NCBI GenBank assembly: GCA_022511285.1
Contig: JAFLRW010000073.1
Location: 1 to 8,762, forward strand
DNA length: 8,762 nt
Direction of reading: 5' to 3'
Source: Duncaniella sp.
GTDB taxonomy: Bacteria > Bacteroidota > Bacteroidia > Bacteroidales > Muribaculaceae
Below are positions 1-6,829 of this stretch, in pieces. Position numbers and translations under genes: made by a program. Within the stretch, counting starts at the first letter, position 1. Each line of letters starts with the position of its first letter. The notes beneath the pieces are model-generated. The model was not told the DNA's origin. It did not search any database and saw only the letters and a list, made by a program, of their open reading frames with translations.

Positions 1-1315
1 TGTCCGCACAAAAGAGAATGCTTCTATGAAGAATCTTTTGGGTTCGTTAGCACTCGGCACTAATATCAGCTCGGTGCTTATCGTAGCGGCATCATTCCTA
101 ATCCTCTGGCTGCTTGGCCTCAATAATTGGCCACTAATAGGTTGCTCCGTAGTGATAGGTCTTCTGGTCGGAATAGTGATAGGAAGGTCAACTGAGTATT
201 ATACATCACAATCCTATAAGCCCACAAAACAACTTGCCGAGAGTGGCACTACGGGTCCCGCCACGGTGATTATCTCCGGCGTGGGTCTTGGCATGGTATC
301 CACTGCCGTGCCTGTTATAGCCGTGGTGGTGGGTATCATTCTTAGCTATTGGTTTGCCTCAGGATTTGACTTTGCCAATGTTGCTATGGGCCTGTATGGC
401 ATAGGTATAGCAGCCGTCGGGATGCTTTCTACACTCGGGATTACCCTCGCAACCGATGCCTATGGTCCGATAGCAGATAATGCCGGAGGAAACGCGGAGA
501 TGAGCGGCCTTGGAGCAGAGGTGCGTAAGCGCACAGATGCACTCGACTCGCTCGGCAACACCACAGCAGCCACCGGTAAGGGATTTGCAATCGGGTCGGC
601 AGCGCTCACAGGACTGGCACTTTTAGCATCTTATGTGGAAGAGATTCGTATAGGGCTTGAACGCATGGGGCAAACGTTTATCACATTAGGCGACCGAACA
701 ATCCACGTCCACGAGGCCACCTTTACTGACTTTATGGCATACTATGAAGTGAATCTTATGAGCCCCAAGGTTCTTTCAGGAATGTTTGTCGGGTCAATGA
801 TGGCCTTTCTTTTCTGCGGACTGACTATGAATGCGGTTGGACGAGCAGCAGCACATATGGTAGATGAGGTGCGCCGACAATTCCGTGAGATTAAAGGCAT
901 TCTCGAGGGTAAGGCTGACCCTGACTACGCCAGATGCGTCCAGATTTCCACCAAAGGAGCACAGCGCGAAATGGTGTTTCCATCTGTGCTTGCAATAGTT
1001 GTTCCCATCGTTACCGGTTTGATATTCGGTGTTCCAGGCGTAATCGGACTTTTAGTCGGCGGTCTTTCTGCCGGCTTTGTGCTCGCCATCTTTATGGCAA
1101 ATGCCGGCGGAGCCTGGGATAATGCCAAGAAATATATAGAAGAAGGAAATTTTGGAGGCAAAGGTAGTGAGGTCCACCGTGCAACAGTGGTAGGCGATAC
1201 CGTAGGCGATCCATTCAAGGACACATCCGGGCCCTCGCTTAACATTCTAATCAAACTAATGTCGATGGTATCAATCGTAATGGCAGGACTCACAGTGGCC
1301 TGGAGCCTATTCTGA
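1..1315 (+). CDS. hppA: Membrane-bound ion-translocating pyrophosphatase, C-terminal part (5' end cut by window)
   Basis: This enzyme splits cytoplasmic pyrophosphate and uses the energy to pump Na+ and/or H+ across the inner membrane. The frame is open from base 2 with no start, so the ATG at 26 is an internal Met. The 437 visible residues are roughly the last 60% of a protein usually about 700 or more residues long. Counting from that Met, the conserved substrate-site motif DAYGPIADNAGGNAEM is at 144-159 and the C-terminal cluster GGAWDNAKKYIE...GDTVGDPFKDTSGPSLN is at about 361-406. Many hydrophobic helices alternate with these polar loops. The motif GNTTAATGKG (177-186) has Ala and Gly where K+-independent family members have Lys and Thr, which marks the K+-dependent subfamily. 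Bacteroides members of that subfamily are known to pump Na+ together with H+. The residues that decide ion choice lie upstream of the window, so the ion is not resolved here. Confidence 0.95.
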   Translation, partial: VRTKENASMKNLLGSLALGTNISSVLIVAASFLILWLLGLNNWPLIGCSVVIGLLVGIVIGRSTEYYTSQSYKPTKQLAESGTTGPATVIISGVGLGMVSTAVPVIAVVVGIILSYWFASGFDFANVAMGLYGIGIAAVGMLSTLGITLATDAYGPIADNAGGNAEMSGLGAEVRKRTDALDSLGNTTAATGKGFAIGSAALTGLALLASYVEEIRIGLERMGQTFITLGDRTIHVHEATFTDFMAYYEVNLMSPKVLSGMFVGSMMAFLFCGLTMNAVGRAAAHMVDEVRRQFREIKGILEGKADPDYARCVQISTKGAQREMVFPSVLAIVVPIVTGLIFGVPGVIGLLVGGLSAGFVLAIFMANAGGAWDNAKKYIEEGNFGGKGSEVHRATVVGDTVGDPFKDTSGPSLNILIKLMSMVSIVMAGLTVAWSLF

Positions 1316-1333
1316 TATTATTAACCGGCATTA

Positions 1334-1383
1334 TATCGGCAGTGGACAACGATGCAAATTGCAGTTCACTGCCGATACTTTTT
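1334..1383 (+). terminator. Intrinsic terminator of hppA
   Basis: A 14-bp stem (1334-1347 paired with 1364-1377, one G-U pair, core TATCGGCAGTG / CACTGCCGATA) encloses a 16-nt loop and is followed by TTTTT at 1379-1383 on the + strand. It starts 19 bp after the hppA stop. The convergent regulator gene ends at 1386, so the T-run almost touches its stop codon. On the minus strand no T-run follows the hairpin, so good termination is expected only for hppA. Confidence 0.8.
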
Positions 1384-1385
1384 AT

Positions 1386-2981
1386 TCATTTTACCGACTC
1401 TGAACGGATAGCCATCACATCGGCCTCAAATGTATCACGATTGATGGCTCTCGATTTGAACTTATTGCGATAAGTATAGATTGTATTGACAGAATAGTTG
1501 AGCATCTGCGCTATTCGCGAAGAGTCATCCACGCCTAAACGCATCAGAGCAAGAATCCGCAGATCGGCATTGAGTTTTTCATTATCTTTGAGTTCTATCT
1601 GCTTGTCGGGATCCAAGAGAAGGTTAACTTCATCCACAAACGTGGGATAAAGATGAAGAAAAGCATCGTCAAACACCTCATAAAACTCCTTCGACTGTTC
1701 CTCAACCAACTTGCCGGACTTGGTCATCCGCATCAAATCATCCACCTTTCCGGCCGATAATTTATGATAGACAGTTTTGCTGAACTGATTGAGTTTATCC
1801 ATATAAATGGAGCACAGGTTAAGAAACTGGCCTATATATAAATCTTTAATTCGTGAAGCGTCAGTGAGACGCAGTGTCAGGGTGTTAAGCCGACGGTTAC
1901 GGTTAATAATGGCTCTAAATGAGGCTGCCAGAAAGATTAGAAGGCACACTAACACCGTTATCACAACATACAGATTCAGGCGCGATCTTCGCAACTTCTC
2001 CTTATGGGCACTTTCTATGAGCGGAAGAGTGCGAGAGGTCTCAAGTATACGCAACGTAGCGTGGCAGTCAACGGCATTGCTAAGGGCCACTGACAGATAC
2101 TCATAAGCTCTGTCGACATCCCCTACTCCGTAAAGCGTCTTGCCTAACTCCTGGAGTGAAGCCACTTCAAGTGTGGCACATCTACTGTCGGATATCGCTG
2201 AAAGAGCAAGATAATAGAGATACTCATTCATCTCACCGCTTCGTAGCGCTATATGAGCCATCAGATGAGATGCCCGGGCATATAGATGCGAGTATTCCGA
2301 TGTCTCAGCAAGCAATGTCTCTGAAATCACTTTTGCACGCGAAAATTCCCCACGCGAAAAGTGAGCCTCGGCAAGATTCAGTTTATACTCTCCGGTGTTG
2401 TTGGGGAGCAGCTTAAGGAGACGGTCCTGTGCAGCCAACTGCAAAGCCGAAATGCTGTCAAACACACTTGGATAGTCAGTAAAAAAGTTAGCTATGTAGA
2501 AATGCATCTGCCGCTCAGCATCTGCCTGCTCAGCCAAAAGGCCTAATGGGACATCTTGATGCGCCACCGAATCAACAATCTGCCTGCTTTCCCTAAAGAA
2601 AAGGAGCAATGGCAACGTGCGCGACAGCCGGAGCGCAAATCGCATTGCAATGGAATCTGAACCGGATTTTCTTGCCAAAGAGAATCCGTGACGATAGAAC
2701 CAGACGGCAGAGTCAGTGTCAAAGGCATAATAATTGTCGGCCAAGCCAAGCAATGTTGAGAGCCTAAGCGAATCATTGTCAACGGATCTTTCAATAGATT
2801 TGAGCGAGTCTATGCGCTGGCGACGTTCTGAAATGCGTGCGTCGCGAAATGTAAGCTCCTTATCAAGACGATTCAATATTCGGCTCACTTCATCATCGTC
2901 AATATTCTTGGCCGAAACCGATGATATTGCAACTAACGATAGAAGTGAGCCAAAAAGAATTGAAATCAGATGCCTGTGCAT
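1386..2981 (-). CDS. Membrane-anchored TPR/HTH regulator, DUF6377-like
   Basis: Probably a Bacteroidota-type one-component regulator with its sensor part outside the cytoplasm and its DNA-binding part inside. Counting from the ATG at 2981 (531 residues), there is a signal peptide or N-anchor at 1-24 (MHRHLISILFGSLLSLVAISSVSA). A long helical region at about 45-325 has TPR-like spacing (for example ADNYYAFDTDSAVWFYRHGF and KTLYGVGDVDRAYEYLSVAL). One strong membrane helix lies at about 336-356, followed by a basic stretch and a cytoplasmic helical linker. A LuxR-like HTH lies near the C-terminus (about 475-515, LRILALMRLGVDDSSRIAQM, then SVNTIYTYRNKFKSRA). A TTG at 2996 would add five residues, but the ATG gives a better signal peptide. 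The gene begins 17 bp after the purT stop, with no room for a terminator, so it is probably cotranscribed with purT. Signal and target genes are unknown. The DUF6377 assignment is from memory of the family layout. Confidence 0.8.
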   Translation of the reverse strand: MHRHLISILFGSLLSLVAISSVSAKNIDDDEVSRILNRLDKELTFRDARISERRQRIDSLKSIERSVDNDSLRLSTLLGLADNYYAFDTDSAVWFYRHGFSLARKSGSDSIAMRFALRLSRTLPLLLFFRESRQIVDSVAHQDVPLGLLAEQADAERQMHFYIANFFTDYPSVFDSISALQLAAQDRLLKLLPNNTGEYKLNLAEAHFSRGEFSRAKVISETLLAETSEYSHLYARASHLMAHIALRSGEMNEYLYYLALSAISDSRCATLEVASLQELGKTLYGVGDVDRAYEYLSVALSNAVDCHATLRILETSRTLPLIESAHKEKLRRSRLNLYVVITVLVCLLIFLAASFRAIINRNRRLNTLTLRLTDASRIKDLYIGQFLNLCSIYMDKLNQFSKTVYHKLSAGKVDDLMRMTKSGKLVEEQSKEFYEVFDDAFLHLYPTFVDEVNLLLDPDKQIELKDNEKLNADLRILALMRLGVDDSSRIAQMLNYSVNTIYTYRNKFKSRAINRDTFEADVMAIRSESVK

Positions 2982-2998
2982 CAGAGGGGAGAGCAAAG

Positions 2999-4183
2999 TT
3001 ACTTAACTGTGATATTCAGTTTATTATATGCGCGCTCGGCCTTGTCACGAGCCTCCTCTACAGAATCGGCCGTGGCAAGAATTACCCCCATACGGCGATG
3101 ACCCTTAATCTCCGGCTTAGCGAAAATACGCATCTGCACGCCGGGCTCCTCAAGCACCTTGTCAAGACCATCCATCAAAACCTCTTGCGTGTCGCCCTCT
3201 ACGACCACAGCGCGAGAAGCCGACGGGCCAAGGAATCGAATTGCAGGCACCGGCAAGCCAAGGAGCGCGCGTGAATGGAGTGCAAACTCGCTCAAATCTT
3301 GAGAAATCATAGTCACCATCCCTGTATCGTGGGGACGCGGAGAGACCTCGCTGAATATCACCTTGTCGCCCTTGACAAAGAGTTCAACGCCGAAAATTCC
3401 ATATCCTCCAAGCGCATCAGTGACTTTACGGGCCATCTCTTGTGCCTCAGCCTTAGCCTTGGTCGACATAGCCTGAGGCTGCCAAGAATAGCGATAATCG
3501 CCATCAACCTGAATATGCCCTATAGGCTCGCAGAAAGTAGTGCCGGAGACGGAACGGACAGTGAGAAGAGTAATCTCGTAATCAAAATCCACAAATCCCT
3601 CCACGATTACACGTCCGGCACCTGCGCGACCACCCTCCTGGGCAATCTGCCACGACTTCTCAACATCAGCCTCAGTTTTTATCACGCTCTGACCATGGCC
3701 GCTTGAAGACATCACAGGCTTAACCACACAGGGGATGCCAACGGCTTTTACGGCAGAGCAGAACTCCTCATAGTCAGAAGCAAAGTGATAGACAGAAGTG
3801 GTTATGCCCAACTCCTCGGCGGCAAGGCGGCGAATTCCCTCACGATTCATAGTGAGCCAGGCTGCACGTGCCGTAGGCGTAACATGATAGCCCTCTTTTT
3901 CGAGCTCGATGAGCACGGGGGTGGCAATAGCCTCAACCTCCGGAATAATATGGTCCGGACGTTCCGACTCAATAGCGGCCCGCAGAGCCACAGTGTCAAG
4001 CATATTGAACACTACAGCCTTGTCAGCCACCTGCATAGCAGGCGCTCCGTCATACTTATCGCAAGCCACCACTTCAACGCCCATACGCTGAAGTTCGATT
4101 GCCACTTCTTTTCCTAACTCGCCGCTACCGAGAAGCATAGCCTTAACGCCACTCGGAGTGTGCTTACTGCCTATCTTTGACAT
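2999..4183 (-). CDS. purT: Formate-dependent phosphoribosylglycinamide formyltransferase (GAR transformylase 2)
   Basis: This cytoplasmic ATP-grasp enzyme makes formyl-GAR from GAR, formate and ATP, the third step of purine synthesis, without needing formyl-tetrahydrofolate. From the ATG at 4183 the protein has 394 residues, close to E. coli PurT (392), and its numbering matches almost exactly. GAR-binding Glu22-Leu23 (GSGELGKE) and Glu82 are present. So are ATP-site Arg114, Lys155, the loop at 159-165 and Glu195/Glu203, the Mg ligands Glu267 and Glu279, Asp286, and near the end KPEIKGHRR (Lys356, Arg363-364). The one departure is in the ATP loop, SSSGHGQ, where His163 replaces the usual Lys. 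A longer TTG start at 4222 is unlikely because it falls inside the promoter -7 element. The gene is first in a two-gene unit with the downstream membrane regulator. Confidence 0.95.
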   Translation of the reverse strand: MSKIGSKHTPSGVKAMLLGSGELGKEVAIELQRMGVEVVACDKYDGAPAMQVADKAVVFNMLDTVALRAAIESERPDHIIPEVEAIATPVLIELEKEGYHVTPTARAAWLTMNREGIRRLAAEELGITTSVYHFASDYEEFCSAVKAVGIPCVVKPVMSSSGHGQSVIKTEADVEKSWQIAQEGGRAGAGRVIVEGFVDFDYEITLLTVRSVSGTTFCEPIGHIQVDGDYRYSWQPQAMSTKAKAEAQEMARKVTDALGGYGIFGVELFVKGDKVIFSEVSPRPHDTGMVTMISQDLSEFALHSRALLGLPVPAIRFLGPSASRAVVVEGDTQEVLMDGLDKVLEEPGVQMRIFAKPEIKGHRRMGVILATADSVEEARDKAERAYNKLNITVK

Positions 4184-4219
4184 AATTAAAGGTTGTGATA
4201 AGGTTGGTATAAACTTTCG

Positions 4220-4255
4220 CAAAGGTAATCATTTTTACTGACATAACAGCAAAAA
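4220..4255 (-). promoter_or_regulatory. Bacteroides-type promoter of purT
   Basis: Read on the minus strand, TTTTTG (4255-4250) is followed after 22 bp by TACCTTTG (4227-4220), a full match to the -7 consensus TAnnTTTG. The spacer is slightly longer than the usual 19-21 bp. The transcript would begin a few bases below 4220, giving a leader of about 30 nt before the ATG at 4183. The leader has no clear Shine-Dalgarno sequence. The promoter sits only about 30 bp beyond the rprY terminator T-run. Confidence 0.6.
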
Positions 4256-4283
4256 TGCTGTGACTTACGCTCCTATTTTGCGT

Positions 4284-4331
4284 AAAAAAGCATACAATCA
4301 CCCCGAGGGTTTGAGTCGGGGTGATTGTATG
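4284..4331 (-). terminator. Intrinsic terminator of the rprX-rprY operon
   Basis: The perfect 16-bp inverted repeat CATACAATCACCCCGA (4291-4306) / TCGGGGTGATTGTATG (4316-4331) has a 9-nt loop. Read on the minus strand it is followed one base later by a run of six T (4289-4284). It begins 14 bp after the rprY stop. The reverse direction has no T-run, so it is directional. Confidence 0.92.
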
Positions 4332-4345
4332 GTTCCGGTGGAGTC

Positions 4346-5053
4346 TTAGAGAGCTGATTCAACTTCAGGGGCAATGAGTTTGTAGCCCTTGCCGTGGATG
4401 TTGATGATTTCAATCGTGGGATCGTCCTTGAGATGCTTGCGAAGCTTGGTGATATAGACGTCCATCGAACGAGCATTGAAATAGTTATCGTCAATCCAGA
4501 TGGTCTTGAGAGCGAAGTTGCGTTCAAGAATCTCATTAACGTGAGCGCAAAGCAGCGAAAGAAGTTCGCTCTCTTTGGTTGTGAGTTTGGTCACCTTGTC
4601 GTTGATGAGCAACACCTGCTTTTGAGTGTCGAAGGTGAACTTACCAATTTTATACATAGTGATTTCTTTGCCCTTCTTGCCTTTTACACGGCGAAGAATA
4701 GCCTCAATGCGGAACACAAGTTCCTCCATTGAGAAAGGCTTGGTGATATAGTCGTCAGCTCCGATTTTGAAACCTTCGAGGATATCGTCCTTCATAGATT
4801 TTGCAGTGAGGAATATCACGGGCACCTCAGAGTTGACGGTGCGTATCTCCTGGGCTAATGCAAATCCGTCTTTTTTAGGCATCATCACATCGAGCACACA
4901 AAGGTCGTACTTGCCTTTAAGGAAGGCTTTGTAACCACTGTCGCCATCGGCAAAGAGGTCGGCGTTATAGCCTTTGGCCTGCAGGTATTCGCGGAGGAGC
5001 ATTCCGAGATTTTCGTCGTCCTCACATAGCAGTATACGCAAACGTTCTTCCAT
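4346..5053 (-). CDS. rprY: OmpR/PhoB-family response regulator RprY
   Basis: This DNA-binding response regulator is the partner of the kinase encoded just upstream. Its 235 residues form a receiver domain at about 5-122 and a winged-helix domain at about 132-228. The acidic pocket (Glu11-Asp12-Asp13), phosphoacceptor Asp55 (VLDVMMPKKDG), Thr83 (FLTAK) and Lys105 (ITKPFSMEEL) are all present, so phosphorylation should work. The winged helix has the family's recognition-helix region (WIDDNYFNARSMDVYITKLRKHL) and C-terminal hairpin (IINIHGKGYKL). The sequence strongly resembles RprY of Bacteroides fragilis. In Porphyromonas gingivalis, RprY has been linked to oxidative stress and to control of the Na+-pumping NADH:quinone reductase genes. 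The start lies 8 bp after the rprX stop, so the two genes are cotranscribed and possibly translationally coupled. No clear Shine-Dalgarno sequence is present. Confidence 0.93.
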   Translation of the reverse strand: MEERLRILLCEDDENLGMLLREYLQAKGYNADLFADGDSGYKAFLKGKYDLCVLDVMMPKKDGFALAQEIRTVNSEVPVIFLTAKSMKDDILEGFKIGADDYITKPFSMEELVFRIEAILRRVKGKKGKEITMYKIGKFTFDTQKQVLLINDKVTKLTTKESELLSLLCAHVNEILERNFALKTIWIDDNYFNARSMDVYITKLRKHLKDDPTIEIINIHGKGYKLIAPEVESAL

Positions 5054-5061
5054 AGTTATAA

Positions 5062-6558
5062 TTAATTAGGGGTTAGTAGCGGGAGTGTTAGAATAAACTT
5101 TGTGCCGGTTCCAATTTCGCTTTCCACGGTAATCTGTCCGTTGAGCTCGGCTACCATTTTCTTTACATAAGCTAAGCCGAGGCCGAATCCTTTGACATCG
5201 TGGCGATTGCCTGTCGGAACGCGGTAGAATTTTTCAAATATTTTTTTGAGGTCGTCGCGGCGTATGCCGATACCATTATCGTGGACAGTCACCTCGAAGG
5301 CATCGTGGCCGTGAGGCTTTACATTGCGAGTGCTCACCTTGAGCTGCAGGGGGACATCTTCACGACGATACTTCACGGCATTGTCGAGCAAATTAAATAT
5401 CACGTTTGTAAAGTGCATCTCGTCAACGTTGATTATGGAGTCGGAAGCATTGAGGATAGTCTCAATATGGCCCCCATATTTCTCAACCTTGAGTTTGAAG
5501 GTGGATGTAATGCCGGCTATCAGTTTATTACCGTCCACCTCCTGCAGACGGAGAGCGGCTTTCTGACGGTCAAACATCGACATCTGAAGCACTTTCTCTA
5601 CTTGAAAACGCAGTCTCTTAGTTTCATCGTTGATGACTGTTGAAATGTGTGTGAGCATTGCCGGCGACTTGAGCACGGCATTATCATTGAGCATCTGTGC
5701 AGCCAGAGAGATAGACGATATCGGGGTCTTAAACTCGTGGGTCATATTATTGATAAAATCGTTTTTCATCTCTGTTAATTTCTTCTGTCTGAAAGCGAGA
5801 ATAATGGTGCAGACAAATGTAACAAGCAAGATGAATGTGAAGATGAACGATGGTATCATGAACCGGATAGAGTCAAAGATATATTCGTTCTTAGTGGGAA
5901 AATACACTTTAAGGTAGTACATCTTATTGCGCGGGTCATTCGGAAACAGGGTCTGGATAAATATTTCACTTTGTTGTTTCAGATTGGGATCATATCCGGC
6001 TGAATGATAGACGTAGGCCCCTACTCTATTGGCCACAGCATATTCAAACGGGAGGGTCATCCCGTTATTGTCAAGTTCGGAACGGAGATAACGCGCCACA
6101 TCAGCCGAATCGGCTCGCTCAAGGATAGGCCTGTCGCTCGACTGATTTATAATGTTAAGAATCACATCGTCAAGCAAGCCTTTCTGATAGAGATACTTCC
6201 CCCGCAGCAACTCTTTCATTGACGGAGACGCCGACCGGCGGTCAACATCCATACGGAGCGTGAGGTCATAGTTGATACCCTCCGGTGTGGAGAATTTATT
6301 TGTAATGTCAAGCGACCCGTCGCCTCTTCCTGATATCGGTTTGATTTCAAGCGACGACATATCCTGCTCAAGAAAGTATTTAGCCTCATCCTGTTCAAGG
6401 CGAGTGGTCACAGCATAAAGAGAGCGTTTCACACCTTCGCTGAATTGGTCGTCGCGCATCTTCTTCATGTTGCTCATGTACATTATCTGCACATAGAGCA
6501 GTCCCACAAACGTGAGAGCCATAATAATTGTCAGAAACCAAATCGTTGACTTTTTCAT
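5062..6558 (-). CDS. rprX: Sensor histidine kinase RprX
   Basis: This inner-membrane orthodox histidine kinase (498 residues) is predicted to phosphorylate RprY. Membrane helices at about 6-27 and 233-256 bracket a periplasmic sensor region of about 200 residues with no domain I recognise. The cytoplasmic part follows directly, with no clear HAMP domain. It holds the H-box DFINNMTHEFKTPISSI with phospho-His274, the N-box NLLDNAVKY (389-397), the G1 box DNGIGI (427-432), an F-box-like FEKFYRV (441-447) and the G2 box KGFGLGL (456-462). All kinase and ATP-binding motifs are intact. Length and layout fit RprX of Bacteroides fragilis, which is about 520 residues with two membrane segments. It is the first gene of a two-gene operon with rprY and is transcribed divergently from the ribonucleotide reductase gene. 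The signal it senses is unknown. Confidence 0.92.
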   Translation of the reverse strand: MKKSTIWFLTIIMALTFVGLLYVQIMYMSNMKKMRDDQFSEGVKRSLYAVTTRLEQDEAKYFLEQDMSSLEIKPISGRGDGSLDITNKFSTPEGINYDLTLRMDVDRRSASPSMKELLRGKYLYQKGLLDDVILNIINQSSDRPILERADSADVARYLRSELDNNGMTLPFEYAVANRVGAYVYHSAGYDPNLKQQSEIFIQTLFPNDPRNKMYYLKVYFPTKNEYIFDSIRFMIPSFIFTFILLVTFVCTIILAFRQKKLTEMKNDFINNMTHEFKTPISSISLAAQMLNDNAVLKSPAMLTHISTVINDETKRLRFQVEKVLQMSMFDRQKAALRLQEVDGNKLIAGITSTFKLKVEKYGGHIETILNASDSIINVDEMHFTNVIFNLLDNAVKYRREDVPLQLKVSTRNVKPHGHDAFEVTVHDNGIGIRRDDLKKIFEKFYRVPTGNRHDVKGFGLGLAYVKKMVAELNGQITVESEIGTGTKFILTLPLLTPN

Positions 6559-6608
6559 ACTTATTATATGCCTGCTTCTGAGAGGTCGGTTGGTTATCTA
6601 TTAAAATG

Positions 6609-6779
6609 TTAACAATCGTCCCGGCGTATTGTTGGCGCTTTATATCCCAAAAATGGCGCGCTTTTAACATTTCGCGTCAAAATTAACATAAAAATGTGAA
6701 AATTCCAAATATAAAAATGAGTTGTAATGGCTACAGCACTCTAATTTAAATCTATTTTGCAAAATGGAACGATTGTTAA
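6609..6779. repeat. Widely spaced 11-bp inverted repeat flanking the divergent promoters
   Basis: TTAACAATCGT at 6609-6619 and its exact reverse complement ACGATTGTTAA at 6769-6779 lie 149 bp apart. The left copy is in the rprX leader, inside a small palindrome TGTTAACA (6607-6614). The right copy is just upstream of the nrdJ -33 element. They could be paired binding sites for one regulator, but this is inference from position and sequence alone. Confidence 0.45.
6678..6709 (-). promoter_or_regulatory. Candidate promoter of rprX-rprY
   Basis: On the minus strand TTTG (6709-6706) is followed after exactly 20 bp by TAATTTTG (6685-6678), a full match to TTTG-N20-TAnnTTTG. A transcript starting a few bases beyond would carry a leader of roughly 115 nt before the rprX ATG at 6558. 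A second -7-like match, TATATTTG (6713-6706), overlaps the -33 element but has no good partner upstream. The region is AT-rich, so chance matches are possible. Confidence 0.55.
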
Positions 6780-6797
6780 TAACTTGCAATCATTTTT

Positions 6798-6829
6798 TTT
6801 GGCTTCTCCGAGAAAAATGGTCAACTTTG
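6798..6829 (+). promoter_or_regulatory. Candidate promoter of nrdJ
   Basis: TTTG (6798-6801) is followed after exactly 20 bp by CAACTTTG (6822-6829), which matches the Bacteroides -7 consensus TAnnTTTG at 5 of its 6 fixed positions. The transcript would have a leader of about 45 nt. Its A/C-rich sequence before the ATG at 6881 shows no Shine-Dalgarno sequence, which is normal for this phylum. Confidence 0.55.

Noticed and set aside
925..1293. 122-codon open frame on the minus strand
   Set aside because: It is antisense to the conserved C-terminal motifs of hppA, and its composition is low-information (rich in Ser, Pro, Thr).
2982..2996. TTG start at 2996 for the TPR/HTH regulator, overlapping the purT stop
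   Set aside because: The ATG at 2981 yields a more typical signal peptide and avoids a rare start codon. The overlap is possible but not needed.
3275..3706. 143-codon open frame on the + strand
   Set aside because: It lies fully antisense to purT, whose product is clearly recognised. The translation has no domain features and looks like a shadow of purT codon use.
4184..4222. 13-codon N-terminal extension of PurT from a TTG at 4222
   Set aside because: The TTG is part of the predicted promoter -7 element TACCTTTG, and the ATG at 4183 gives the family's usual length and numbering.
5200..5643. 147-codon open frame on the + strand
   Set aside because: It is antisense to the kinase core of rprX, which has all expected motifs. 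No independent evidence supports a gene.
6395..6670. 91-codon open frame on the minus strand overlapping the rprX start
   Set aside because: It is out of frame with rprX, covers the rprX leader, and has no recognisable signal peptide or domain.
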